Source: Bacteroidia bacterium (GTDB lineage Bacteria > Bacteroidota > Bacteroidia > UKL13-3). From it: a DNA stretch of 17,035 bases. Below, one piece after another: positions 6,708 through 15,543 of this stretch (positions are counted from its first letter, which is position 1; every line of letters starts with the position of its first letter). The notes under the pieces were generated by a model, which did no database searches, had not been told where the DNA came from, and worked only from the letters and a program-made list of their open reading frames with translations. Both the position numbers and the translations under genes were made by a program. The stretch covers positions 1 through 17,035 of the forward strand of contig JACFNJ010000029.1 of assembly GCA_019454865.1 (NCBI GenBank). The letters are read 5' to 3'.

Positions 6708-7898
6708 TTATTGCTCATTAATTGCTGAGTTTTTTGGTTTTTGTCGTGAGCCTTTGTATAGCTCATATTTGTAATATTTACACTCCAATTGTCCGTTAAA
6801 AAGTGTTAGCCTTTGGCTTGCTGCTAATCCGAATTTTTTCAGGGCTTCTTTGTTTGATGTTATTATCCATGCGGTATAGCCTTCAAAATCTTTTTTTAAT
6901 TTATCGCCTATCTGTTTATAAAATGCACCAATTTCTTCAATAGGCAACCGCTCGCCATACGGTGGGTTCATAATAACAATGCCGGTTGTGTTTTGTGGTG
7001 GTTTTACTTCTTCAAATCGTTTGTTGCTTAATCGTATGTCTTCGTCTAATCCGGCACGTGTAGCATTAGCTCGGGCTATTTCAATTGCTTTAAAAGTTTT
7101 ATCGCTTCCTATAAAAATAGTTTCGGTTTCTTTTATGGCATTTTGTGCTTCGGTTACTATTTTGTCCCAAAGTGTGTTGTCAAAGTTTTTCCAGTGCATA
7201 AACCCAAAGGATTCGCGAAACAAACCCGGAGCAACATTTTTTGCATACAAAGCAGCTTCAATCAATAAGGTTCCACTACCACACATAGGGTCAATAAAAA
7301 CACCTTTTCCATCCCATCCGGTAAGTAATATCATTCCGGCAGCAGTAACTTCATTAATTGGAGCTAAGGTTTGTTCTGTTCGGTATCCTCTGCGGTGCAG
7401 GCTTTCGGCTGAACTGTCAAACGAAACTTTTACTTCATTTTTTGCAATGTGAATGTTAATGCTTAGGTGCGGATTTGCAATATCAACACTGGGACGTCTG
7501 CCAAATTTATCACGAAATCTATCCACTATTGCATCTTTTACTTTTTGTGAAATGTATTGCGAGTGATTAAATAAATTGGTGCTTAATGTTGTGTTTACGG
7601 CAAGTGTTCCGTCCACATCCAAATAGTTTTCCCATTCCATTCGTCTTATTTCTTCGTACAAGTCTTTTTCATTTCGTACAGTAAATGATGTAAATGGTAC
7701 TAATATGCGTAAAGCTGTGCGTGTGCATAAGTTGGCACGATATAGCGTACCAAGGTTGCCTGTAAATGTTACGGCACGATTATGCTTGTTTATATTTTTA
7801 GCTCCAAGTTGCTGTAACTCTTGCATCAATATTGGTTCTAAATACTGTTGTGTAGTTGCCAGCATTGAAAATTCGGAAGTATCGTTGGGTGTGTACAT
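6708..7898 (-). CDS. THUMP-domain class I SAM-dependent RNA methyltransferase (RlmL-N-terminal/YpsC-like)
   Basis: Probably methylates the N2 position of a guanine in 23S rRNA, as the RlmL N-terminal half does in enterobacteria. It is 396 aa, the length of the stand-alone form without the second methyltransferase domain. A ferredoxin-like/THUMP region occupies about 10-165 (GNLGTLYRANLCTRTALRIL at 47-66 is typical). The Rossmann methyltransferase follows: FIDPMCGSGTLLIEAA (201-216) is motif I and NPPYGER (311-317) is the catalytic motif IV that positions the exocyclic amine. An exact -7 element (TACATTTG, 7920-7913) would leave about 11 leader bases to the ATG at 7898. The in-frame methionine 12 (7865) is a possible alternative start. 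It is divergent from purD. Confidence 0.93.
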   Translation of the reverse strand: MYTPNDTSEFSMLATTQQYLEPILMQELQQLGAKNINKHNRAVTFTGNLGTLYRANLCTRTALRILVPFTSFTVRNEKDLYEEIRRMEWENYLDVDGTLAVNTTLSTNLFNHSQYISQKVKDAIVDRFRDKFGRRPSVDIANPHLSINIHIAKNEVKVSFDSSAESLHRRGYRTEQTLAPINEVTAAGMILLTGWDGKGVFIDPMCGSGTLLIEAALYAKNVAPGLFRESFGFMHWKNFDNTLWDKIVTEAQNAIKETETIFIGSDKTFKAIEIARANATRAGLDEDIRLSNKRFEEVKPPQNTTGIVIMNPPYGERLPIEEIGAFYKQIGDKLKKDFEGYTAWIITSNKEALKKFGLAASQRLTLFNGQLECKYYKYELYKGSRQKPKNSAINEQ

Positions 7899-7912
7899 AA
7901 ATTTTATGGCAG

Positions 7913-7920
7913 CAAATGTA
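7913..7920 (-). promoter_or_regulatory. Possible -7 promoter element of the RNA methyltransferase gene
   Basis: TACATTTG on the minus strand is an exact TAnnTTTG match 14 bases before the ATG. No TTG lies 17-23 bases further upstream, so the promoter is incomplete by the consensus. Confidence 0.35.
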
Positions 7921-7967
7921 ACCTAAATATAACAAGGTATTATATTCGCATGGGTTATAAAAAAATA

Positions 7968-9248
7968 ATGAATATACTTTTACTTGGTTCAGGTGGTCGC
8001 GAGCATGCTTTTGCTTATCAATTGGCAAAAAGTTCAATGTGTGATAAATTATTTATTGCACCCGGTAATGCGGGTACATCATCACTTGGAATAAATGTTC
8101 CGCTTAATGTTTTGGATTTTGTAACCTTAGGAAAGTTTTGTACTGATAACAATGTTGGGTTAATAATTGTAGGACCGGAAGAGCCATTGGTACGCGGATT
8201 ACGTAATCATTTTTCGGCTGATGATAAGTTGAAGTCAATCCCGTTTATTGGTCCGGATGAAGCGGGAGCACAAATGGAAGGAAGTAAAGATTGGAGTAAA
8301 TCTTTTATGAAACGCCACAATATTCCTACTGCAACGTATGAAACTTTTACAACAGAAAACATACAAGCAGGAATTGAATATGTAAAGCATCACCCATTAC
8401 CTATAGTTTTAAAGGCCGATGGATTGGCAGCAGGCAAAGGTGTATTGATTTGCGAAAACAATTTACAAGCTGTTACTGAATTGCAAGCAATGATAGCCGA
8501 TAAAAAATTTGGCGATGCTAGTACAAAAGTTGTGGTTGAAGAGTTTTTGAAAGGAATAGAATTATCCGTTTTTGTACTTACTGATGGAAAGAACTATAAA
8601 ATATTGCCTACCGCAAAAGATTATAAACGAATAGGAGAGGGTGATACCGGACTAAATACAGGTGGAATGGGTGCTGTAAGTCCTGTACCGTTTGCGGATG
8701 CAGCTTTTATGCAAAAAGTAGAAGAGCGCATTATAAAACCTACCATACATGGATTGGTAAAAGATGAAATATTTTATGTAGGATTTATTTTTATCGGATT
8801 AATGAATGTGGATGGAGAACCTTATGTAATTGAATACAATTGCAGAATGGGTGATCCGGAAACTGAAGTAGTTTTGCCTCGTATTGAAAATGATTTTGTA
8901 GAGTTGATGCTTGCCACAGCACAAGGTAGGTTGCATGAAATAGATTTGCAAATTTCTGATTTAGCAGCAGCTACCGTGATGCTTGTGTCCAAAGGCTATC
9001 CGGAGAGTTATCCCAAAGGAGATGTGATGACAGGTTTTGAAACAATTAACGATTCAATATTGTTTCATGCAGGAACTAAACAAAACGATAACGGAACCAT
9101 AGTAACAAATGGAGGCAGGGTAATAGCCATTACATCCTTAGCTGATTCTATAAAAAATGCAGTAAAAAAATCGTTATCCAATGCTGAAAATATTCACTAC
9201 ACCAACAAGTATTACCGTAGAGATATAGGCTTTGAGTTTATTGATTAG
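7968..9248 (+). CDS. purD: Phosphoribosylamine-glycine ligase (GAR synthetase)
   Basis: Joins glycine to 5-phosphoribosylamine with ATP, the second step of de novo purine synthesis in the cytoplasm. From the chosen start it is 426 aa, standard for PurD. It shows GSGGREHA (7-14) of the N domain, IVLKADGLAAGKGV (146-159) of the ATP-grasp fold, LNTGGMGA (229-236), and EYNCRMGDPETEVVLPR (289-305) with the metal-binding acidic residues. An upstream in-frame ATG at 7950 would add six residues (MGYKKI). I prefer 7968 because MNILLLGSGGREHA is the canonical N-terminus and because a -7-like TATATTCG (7942-7949) would place transcription start after the first ATG. No other purine gene is next to it. 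It converges on the M1 peptidase with 17 bases between. Confidence 0.97.
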   Translation: MNILLLGSGGREHAFAYQLAKSSMCDKLFIAPGNAGTSSLGINVPLNVLDFVTLGKFCTDNNVGLIIVGPEEPLVRGLRNHFSADDKLKSIPFIGPDEAGAQMEGSKDWSKSFMKRHNIPTATYETFTTENIQAGIEYVKHHPLPIVLKADGLAAGKGVLICENNLQAVTELQAMIADKKFGDASTKVVVEEFLKGIELSVFVLTDGKNYKILPTAKDYKRIGEGDTGLNTGGMGAVSPVPFADAAFMQKVEERIIKPTIHGLVKDEIFYVGFIFIGLMNVDGEPYVIEYNCRMGDPETEVVLPRIENDFVELMLATAQGRLHEIDLQISDLAAATVMLVSKGYPESYPKGDVMTGFETINDSILFHAGTKQNDNGTIVTNGGRVIAITSLADSIKNAVKKSLSNAENIHYTNKYYRRDIGFEFID

Positions 9249-9265
9249 GTTGTAGTGTAGTGTTA

Positions 9266-10915
9266 TTATTTAATCTCTTTGGTTGTAAATAAATAGTGAG
9301 ATGTATCTACCCTGAAATCTTTTTTATTGAAAAAATTAATATCTGCCACACGCCATTTGTTATCCGGAATTATTAACTGAAAACTATCTTTTGAAAGTGT
9401 AACCTTTATTGGCATCTGAAAGCCATCAACCACATCATTCCATCGGTATCTTAATTCTAAGTTTCCTCTTGCATTTTCTTTTATCTGATACTCAAAAACC
9501 GGAAGGTTAGCAGCAGTTAAATACTGCTCAAATATTTTTTGTAAGGATGTATTTGTACGTGTACAAATGAAATCAATGGTTTGTTGTGTTGTTACATTTT
9601 TGTATGCAAATTTCTTTACATAATCCTTTAAAGTGTTAAACCAAAGTGTATCGTTGTTAAGCACATTTCGTATGGTATGCAGCATCCAGGTTCCTTTGTA
9701 ATAAATATCATTGTCGGGAAAATGATGAAAAAATACATCGCGTGTGCCAATCATGCTTACGTTATTTTCAATGTTTCTTTTTTGCATGTTTAAATATTTT
9801 TGAGCAGTTTCTTTATTAGTTGTACACTCTAAAAATACCGACTCGGCATAGGTTGTAAAACTCTCATGTATCCATAGTTCAGCGGGGTCAGGTGCAGTAA
9901 GGCAATTACCAAACCACTCGTGTGCACTTTCGTGTATAATTATAAAATCAAAATCCCAACGGTTATTGGTGTAATCATTTCCATAACTCACACAGCTTTG
10001 GTGTTCCATTCCCCAATAAGGCGTTTCAACCAATTTATAACCATCATTCCAAAATGGATAAGGATTAAAAAATCGTTCATAACAACTAAGCATTGTTTTC
10101 ACTTGTTTAAAGTGTTCAAGTGCTTTGTTGTAATTGTAATCCAATACGTAGTAATTAAGCGAAAGTGGAGTTAAGTAATTTTGTGTGATGGAAGTGTAGG
10201 TGTCAGCAATTAATTTATAATGCCCAACATTAATGGTTATGTTATAATTATTAATTGGGTAAGTTACTTTCCATACATACTCATGGAAGCCATTGTGTAA
10301 AGTTTTGCTGCCTATAAGTTTTCCATTGCTTACACCTGTTAATCCTTCGGGAACTTGTAAATGTAAAGTTACACTATCAGCCTCATCACTGTTGTGGTCT
10401 TTACAAGGAAGCCATGTGCTTGCTCCAAGTCCTTGGCAAGCCAATCCAACCCAATCGCGATGCAAACTGTCTTTAGTAAAAACAAAACCGCCACTCCAGG
10501 GAGCTTTGCTTGCTATTAGCGGATAGCCACTAAAATATACTTTAATTTGTTGTGTTGAATTTTTTGCTGCCTTTGGGAGTTTAATCAATACAATACTGCT
10601 ATCTCGTGTATAAGCAATTTTATTATTTCTGAAAACAATGCTATCTATTTTTATTAAACCATGCACATCCAGTTGCATTATACCGGCAGATTTTAAAACC
10701 GTATATGTAATAGTGTTGTTTCCTGAAATATATTTTTTTGAAGGGTCAATTTTTACAGTAATATTGTAATGGTTTACATCAAACCAATTCCGGTTAGCGT
10801 TTAGTTTGCCATGCAAATAATCGTATTTGGTAAATGTAATCTCTTTTTGTGCTTGTACTGCATAGGAAAAGAATAAGCACAATAAAAACAGATAGTTACG
10901 GAAGTTGAAAATCAT
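9266..10915 (-). CDS. Secreted M1-family zinc metallopeptidase
   Basis: Gluzincin of the aminopeptidase N family, likely trimming peptides in the periplasm or outside. Numbering is from the preferred start at 10915, methionine 10 of the longest reading frame. Residues 1-22 then form a clean signal peptide (hydrophobic YLFLLCLFF, cleavage near VQA). An N-terminal beta domain (about 30-240) precedes the catalytic domain. Zinc ligands sit in HESAHEWFGN (328-337) and in LWIHESF, whose glutamate is 19 residues after the second zinc histidine. The substrate-anchoring motif reads GMEH (302-305) instead of GAMEN, with the glutamate retained. YYKGTWML (405-412) supplies the transition-state tyrosine. 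At 549 aa it lacks the large C-terminal helical domain of aminopeptidase N. The longer ATG at 10942 falls inside the promoter spacer. Confidence 0.93.
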   Translation of the reverse strand: MIFNFRNYLFLLCLFFSYAVQAQKEITFTKYDYLHGKLNANRNWFDVNHYNITVKIDPSKKYISGNNTITYTVLKSAGIMQLDVHGLIKIDSIVFRNNKIAYTRDSSIVLIKLPKAAKNSTQQIKVYFSGYPLIASKAPWSGGFVFTKDSLHRDWVGLACQGLGASTWLPCKDHNSDEADSVTLHLQVPEGLTGVSNGKLIGSKTLHNGFHEYVWKVTYPINNYNITINVGHYKLIADTYTSITQNYLTPLSLNYYVLDYNYNKALEHFKQVKTMLSCYERFFNPYPFWNDGYKLVETPYWGMEHQSCVSYGNDYTNNRWDFDFIIIHESAHEWFGNCLTAPDPAELWIHESFTTYAESVFLECTTNKETAQKYLNMQKRNIENNVSMIGTRDVFFHHFPDNDIYYKGTWMLHTIRNVLNNDTLWFNTLKDYVKKFAYKNVTTQQTIDFICTRTNTSLQKIFEQYLTAANLPVFEYQIKENARGNLELRYRWNDVVDGFQMPIKVTLSKDSFQLIIPDNKWRVADINFFNKKDFRVDTSHYLFTTKEIK

Positions 10916-10920
10916 TTTGC

Positions 10921-10953
10921 CAAATGTAAGCGGAAAATACATAAAATTGCAAA
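10921..10953 (-). promoter_or_regulatory. Predicted promoter of the M1 peptidase gene
   Basis: On the minus strand TTTG (10953-10950), a 21-base spacer and TACATTTG (10928-10921), an exact consensus match. Transcription would begin around 10917, almost at the ATG at 10915, so the message is nearly leaderless. This argues against translation from the ATG at 10942. Confidence 0.55.
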
Positions 10954-10992
10954 ATATAACCTATTAGTCGAAAACACGTAAATTAAATTCGT

Positions 10993-11805
10993 ATGATATT
11001 AAAAGGCAAAAAAGGCATCATCTTTGGTGCTTTAAACGAAAAATCAATTGCATGGCAAGTTGCATTAAAAGCGCACAATGAAGGAGCGGAATTTGTTTTA
11101 ACCAATGCTCCAATTGCAATGCGTATGGGAGAAATTAATCAGTTAGCAGCAATTTGCGGTAATGCACAAATTATTCCATGCGATGTAAGTAAAAACGAAG
11201 ACATGGAAAATTTAATTGATAAATCCATGGAAATATTAGGCGGTAAGTTTGACTTTGTTTTACACTCAGTAGGTATGAGCTTAAATATACGTAAAGGAAA
11301 GGCTTATACGGATATCGATTATAAATACATGCACGAAACGTTAGACATATCTTCGGTAAGTTTTCATCGTTTAATGCAAACATTATGGAACAAAGATGCT
11401 ATGAAAGAATGGGGTTCAATTTTAGCACTTACATATATTGGCGCACAACGTATTTTTCCGGATTACCATGAAATGGGTGATGCTAAAGCTTTATTAGAAA
11501 GCTATGCACGCAGCTTTGGTTATCGCTTTGGTAAAGAAAAGAAAGTGCGTGTAAATACAATATCACAAAGCCCAACTCCTACTACTGCCGGTAGTGGCGT
11601 AAAAGGATTTAATGATTTTTATGATTATGCAAATGCACTATCTCCATTAGGTAATGCAAATGCTGAGGAGTGTGCTGAGTATTGCATTAGTTTATTCAGT
11701 GATTATACACGAATGGTTACTATGCAAAATCTTTTCCATGATGGCGGATTTAGTTGTACAGGCTTTAGTGCTGATGTATTTAAATTACTAGAAAACAGAA
11801 AATAA
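10993..11805 (+). CDS. fabI: Enoyl-[acyl-carrier-protein] reductase FabI
   Basis: Reduces trans-2-enoyl-ACP with NADH or NADPH, the last step of each fatty-acid elongation round in the cytoplasm. It is 270 aa and follows the FabI form of the short-chain dehydrogenase fold: GKKGIIFGALNEKSIAW (5-21) is the cofactor loop, CDVSKNEDM (63-71) follows the adenine pocket, and HSVGMSL (91-97) keeps the glycine that lines the triclosan site in E. coli FabI. Catalytic residues are Tyr148 (LTYIGA), Tyr158 and Lys165 (PDYHEMGDAKA), with the family spacing. The start at 10993 is the only one giving a complete cofactor loop. A TAAATTCG sequence (10984-10991) directly precedes it, so the leader is very short or the promoter is elsewhere. 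A strong terminator follows. Confidence 0.96.
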   Translation: MILKGKKGIIFGALNEKSIAWQVALKAHNEGAEFVLTNAPIAMRMGEINQLAAICGNAQIIPCDVSKNEDMENLIDKSMEILGGKFDFVLHSVGMSLNIRKGKAYTDIDYKYMHETLDISSVSFHRLMQTLWNKDAMKEWGSILALTYIGAQRIFPDYHEMGDAKALLESYARSFGYRFGKEKKVRVNTISQSPTPTTAGSGVKGFNDFYDYANALSPLGNANAEECAEYCISLFSDYTRMVTMQNLFHDGGFSCTGFSADVFKLLENRK

Positions 11806-11828
11806 GAATATTAGTTTGCTCAATAGTT

Positions 11829-11860
11829 AGAGGTAGTACTTTTGTGCTACCTCTTTTTTT
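11829..11860 (+). terminator. Rho-independent terminator after fabI
   Basis: An 11-bp stem, AGAGGTAGTAC (11829-11839) with GTGCTACCTCT (11844-11854), has one G-T pair and a TTTT loop, and continues into a run of T to 11860. It lies 23 bases after the fabI stop. Confidence 0.92.
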
Positions 11861-12145
11861 GAGAAAATAGGAATTGCTTTTGGCAAAAATATCCAATAAC
11901 GGTTGTTCTGTCAGTTAATTGCATTGAAGTAGCTGCTAGGTTTAAGCCCAAAAGTGAAATTTGTAAATGGTTGATATGTAAAGATATTACTATTAAACAG
12001 CTTGATAAATAATTAATTCTGTTTAAAATTCGCTGCCAAAATGGGTTATTTATAATTACTTGGTTTTATTTATGCTAAGAATATATAAAGCACGCAAATT
12101 TTATTACTTTTACCGCCCTTTTTAAAATAAGATAAAACACCAAAA
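11861..12145. other. Non-coding gap before secA
   Basis: AT-rich sequence with no supported gene, tRNA or clear hairpin. A -7-like TACTTTTA (12105-12112), one mismatch from TAnnTTTG, would give secA a leader of about 30 bases, but no TTG sits at -33. A 17-codon frame, MLRIYKARKFYYFYRPF, runs from 12072 to 12125. It could be a leader peptide but overlaps the putative promoter and is more likely chance. Confidence 0.5.
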
Positions 12146-15100
12146 ATGATAGGTTCTATTTTTAATACACTTACTAAAGTATTCGGAAGCAAATCAGAGC
12201 GAGACCTTAAACCAATTTTACCTTTAGTAAAAGAAATTAATAAACACTACGATTCTATTCGTACAATTAGCAATGATGAGTTGCGTGCAAAAACGCAACA
12301 ATTTAAAGCAACCATTGCCGAATATCTTACTGAAATTGACAGAGAAATTGAAACCCAAAAGCAAAATGCTGAATCACCTGAAATTTCGTTACATGAAAAA
12401 GAAGAGTTGTATAGAGGCTTAGACAAGCTTAAGAAAAAACGTGACGAAGAGTTAGAAAAAGTATTAAAAGAAATATTACCTGAAGCTTTTGCTGTAGTTA
12501 AAGAAACAGCCAGAAGATTAACAGAGGATAAGGAGTTGGTAGTAACTGCTACTGATTTTGATAAATATTTAGCAACTTATACCCGAGTAAAAAAACCTGT
12601 ACGTATAGAAGGCGACAAAGCAATATGGGGCAATACCTGGGAAGCTGCCGGAAATTCTGTAACGTGGAATATGATACATTACGATGTTCAATTAATTGGT
12701 GGTATTGTATTGCATGAAGGAAAAATATCAGAGATGGCAACGGGTGAAGGTAAAACATTGGTATCAACCCTGCCGGCATATTTAAATGCACTTAGTGGAT
12801 TAGGTGTACACATAGTTACGGTAAATGATTATTTGGCAAGGCGCGACTGTGAATGGAACGGCCCTTTATTTGAGTTTCATGGCTTGCGAGTTGATTGTAT
12901 TGATTACCACCAGCCAAGTTCAGTAGAAAGAAGAAATGCCTATAAAGCAGATATAATTTACGGTACAAATAATGAGTTTGGTTTTGATTACCTCCGCGAT
13001 AATATGGCTCGTGATGTATCGGAGTTGGTTCAGCGTAAGCATCATTATGCAATGATAGATGAGGTAGATAGCGTATTAATAGATGATGCACGTACACCGC
13101 TTATTATTAGTGGTCCGGTACCAAAAGGGGATGATCAGCAGTTTCATGTATTAAAACCACGTATTGAAAAAATTGTAAGTGCACAAAAAGCGTATGTTAC
13201 CACTGCATTAAATGAAGCCAAAAAATTAATTGCTGCCGGTAACGAAAAAGACGGTGGATTTAAGCTATTGCAAGCCTATCGCGGATTACCTAAAAGTTCG
13301 GCTTTAATTAAGTTTTTGGGTGAGCAAGGTGTTAAACAAATTCTGTTGAAAACAGAAAACTACTATATGCAAGACCAACAAAAAGAAATGCATAAAGTAG
13401 ATGCTGATTTGTTTTTTACAATTGACGAAAAACAAAATTCAGTAGAACTTTCTGAAAAAGGAGTAGATATGATTACGGCAGCCGGTGAAGATTCTCATTT
13501 CTTTATTATACCGGATGTAGGAGCAGAAATTGCTGAAATTGAAAAATCGGAGTTAAGCACTGAAGAAAAGGCGAAGAAAAAAGAACAATTAATGCTCGAT
13601 TTTTCTATTAAGTCAGAGAGAATTCATACTATCAATCAATTGCTAAAAGCATATAGTATGTTTGAGCGTGATGTGGAGTACATTATTGTAGATGGAAAAG
13701 TAAAAATAGTAGATGAACAAACCGGACGTGTTTTGGATGGCAGAAGATACAGCGATGGTTTACATCAAGCAATTGAAGCGAAAGAAAACGTAAAAGTAGA
13801 AGCGGCTACACAAACGTATGCTACAATTACTTTACAAAACTATTTTAGGATGTACCATAAATTGGCAGGTATGACAGGTACTGCCGAAACCGAAGCCGGA
13901 GAGTTTTGGGAAATTTATAAATTGGATGTAGTGGTTATTCCTACCAATCGCCCGATATTACGTAAAGACGAAAACGATGTAATTTATAAAACCAGACGCG
14001 AAAAATACAATGCCGTAATAGATGAAGTACAAAAATTAACCGAAGCAGGGCGTCCTGTATTGGTTGGTACTACATCGGTAGAAGTAAGTGAAACACTTAG
14101 TAAAATGTTGCAGTTACGCAAAATAAAACATAACGTATTAAATGCTAAACAACACCAACGCGAGGCTGATATTGTAGCCGAAGCAGGTATAGCAGGTACG
14201 GTAACAATTGCAACAAATATGGCAGGTAGGGGAACGGATATTAAATTGGGTGCAGGTGTAAAAGAAGCCGGAGGGCTAGCAATTATTGGTACCGAGCGCC
14301 ATGAGTCCAGACGAGTAGATAGACAGTTAAGAGGGCGTTCCGGTCGTCAGGGCGATCCGGGTTCATCTCGTTTTTATGTTTCGTTAGAAGATGAATTGAT
14401 GCGTTTGTTTGGAAGCGAAAGAATTGCTTCTGTAATGGATAAATTGGGAATGAAAGAGGGTGAAAACATTGAACATTCTTTAATCACCAAAAACATTGAA
14501 CGAGCACAGCGTAAGGTGGAGCAAAATAACTTTGGTATTCGTAAACGATTGTTGGAATATGATGATGTGATGAATAGCCAACGTGAAGTAATTTATACTA
14601 AGCGTAGAAATGCATTGTATGGCGATAAGTTGGATTTAGACTTTAACAATATGCTTAGCGATACTTGCTATGAGCTTGTTGAGTCATACAGAGAAATGAA
14701 AAACTTTGCCGATTTTAAATTAGAATGTATTCGTTTGTTTGCATACGAACCACAGTTAAATGAAGGTGATTTTCTTTCAAATAAGTTGGATGATGTTGTT
14801 GATGTTTTATTCGATGAATTGATAAATCATTATAAGCAAAAATCTTCACAAATAGCAGCTGATGCATTTCCAATAGTGAAAAACGTTTATGAAACACAAA
14901 GCCAGCAATACGATACAATTGGTGTTCCATTTACTGACGGTGTTCGTGGTGTTCAAATAGGCGTAAATCTTAAAAAGGCATACGAAACTCAAGGGGTTGA
15001 AATTATTAAAACCTATGAGAAGTTTACTGCACTACATTTAATTGACGATGAATGGAAAGAGCATTTACGTGAAATGGATGAACTTAAACAATCGGCACAA

Positions 15101-15481
15101 AATGCAGTAATTGAACAGAAAGACCCATTATTGATTTATAAATTAGAATCATTTAATTTATTTAAAGCAATGATTAGCCGTGTTAATCAAGAAGTGTTGA
15201 GTATGTTGTTTAAGAGTTTTATTCCTATTCAAGATAATACACCTAATCAACATAAACCTATAGCACCGGTTCAGCAACAACGCTCTGTACCGCAACCAAA
15301 GTTACATACATCCCGCACAGATGATATAACAGAGGCGCTAAAGGCAAATGCTATAGCACGCGAATCGGGTGAAAGACCAAAACAACAACAAATAATAAAT
15401 AGTGATAAAATTGGTAGAAATGACCCTTGCCCATGTGGTAGTGGTAAGAAATACAAATCTTGTCATGGTAAAGGAGAATAA
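12146..15481 (+). CDS. secA: Protein translocase ATPase subunit SecA
   Basis: Motor ATPase that drives unfolded preproteins through SecYEG at the inner membrane. The domains are complete: Walker A MATGEGKT (197-204), VTVNDYLARRD (224-234), DEAD-type IDEVDSVLIDDARTP (304-318), the preprotein-binding region (about 325-510), GRRYSDGLHQAIEAKE (532-547), GTTSVEVSE (641-649), ATNMAGRGTDIKLG (689-702), RQLRGRSGRQGDPGSSR (726-742), the helical scaffold/wing region (about 760-1020) and a C-terminal zinc motif CPCGSGKKYKSCH (1095-1107). At 1111 aa it is about 200 longer than E. coli SecA. The extra length lies mainly between residues 60 and 180 (including a charged helix at 63-110) and within the preprotein-binding domain (about 340-490), as in other Bacteroidota. 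It is a single gene, 340 bases after fabI and 62 before deoC. Confidence 0.98.
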   Translation: MIGSIFNTLTKVFGSKSERDLKPILPLVKEINKHYDSIRTISNDELRAKTQQFKATIAEYLTEIDREIETQKQNAESPEISLHEKEELYRGLDKLKKKRDEELEKVLKEILPEAFAVVKETARRLTEDKELVVTATDFDKYLATYTRVKKPVRIEGDKAIWGNTWEAAGNSVTWNMIHYDVQLIGGIVLHEGKISEMATGEGKTLVSTLPAYLNALSGLGVHIVTVNDYLARRDCEWNGPLFEFHGLRVDCIDYHQPSSVERRNAYKADIIYGTNNEFGFDYLRDNMARDVSELVQRKHHYAMIDEVDSVLIDDARTPLIISGPVPKGDDQQFHVLKPRIEKIVSAQKAYVTTALNEAKKLIAAGNEKDGGFKLLQAYRGLPKSSALIKFLGEQGVKQILLKTENYYMQDQQKEMHKVDADLFFTIDEKQNSVELSEKGVDMITAAGEDSHFFIIPDVGAEIAEIEKSELSTEEKAKKKEQLMLDFSIKSERIHTINQLLKAYSMFERDVEYIIVDGKVKIVDEQTGRVLDGRRYSDGLHQAIEAKENVKVEAATQTYATITLQNYFRMYHKLAGMTGTAETEAGEFWEIYKLDVVVIPTNRPILRKDENDVIYKTRREKYNAVIDEVQKLTEAGRPVLVGTTSVEVSETLSKMLQLRKIKHNVLNAKQHQREADIVAEAGIAGTVTIATNMAGRGTDIKLGAGVKEAGGLAIIGTERHESRRVDRQLRGRSGRQGDPGSSRFYVSLEDELMRLFGSERIASVMDKLGMKEGENIEHSLITKNIERAQRKVEQNNFGIRKRLLEYDDVMNSQREVIYTKRRNALYGDKLDLDFNNMLSDTCYELVESYREMKNFADFKLECIRLFAYEPQLNEGDFLSNKLDDVVDVLFDELINHYKQKSSQIAADAFPIVKNVYETQSQQYDTIGVPFTDGVRGVQIGVNLKKAYETQGVEIIKTYEKFTALHLIDDEWKEHLREMDELKQSAQNAVIEQKDPLLIYKLESFNLFKAMISRVNQEVLSMLFKSFIPIQDNTPNQHKPIAPVQQQRSVPQPKLHTSRTDDITEALKANAIARESGERPKQQQIINSDKIGRNDPCPCGSGKKYKSCHGKGE

Positions 15482-15543
15482 TTATTCCACATTACCGTTT
15501 TAATCCGAAAAATTTCCGCATTTTTGAAACATATTAAAATTTA

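Noticed and set aside
6979..7452. Plus-strand open frame of 157 codons
   Set aside because: Lies wholly antisense to the THUMP/methyltransferase gene, whose catalytic motifs are on the minus strand. The shadow protein has no recognisable domain.
7942..7950. TATATTCG as a full purD promoter
   Set aside because: One mismatch from the -7 consensus and no TTG at -33. Used only as supporting evidence for the purD start, not listed as a promoter.
9920..10174. Plus-strand frame of 84 codons inside the M1 peptidase
   Set aside because: Antisense to the conserved HExxH region; a shadow frame.
12816..13097. Minus-strand frame of 93 codons inside secA
   Set aside because: Antisense to highly conserved SecA motor motifs. 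His/Tyr-rich content is an artefact of the opposite strand.
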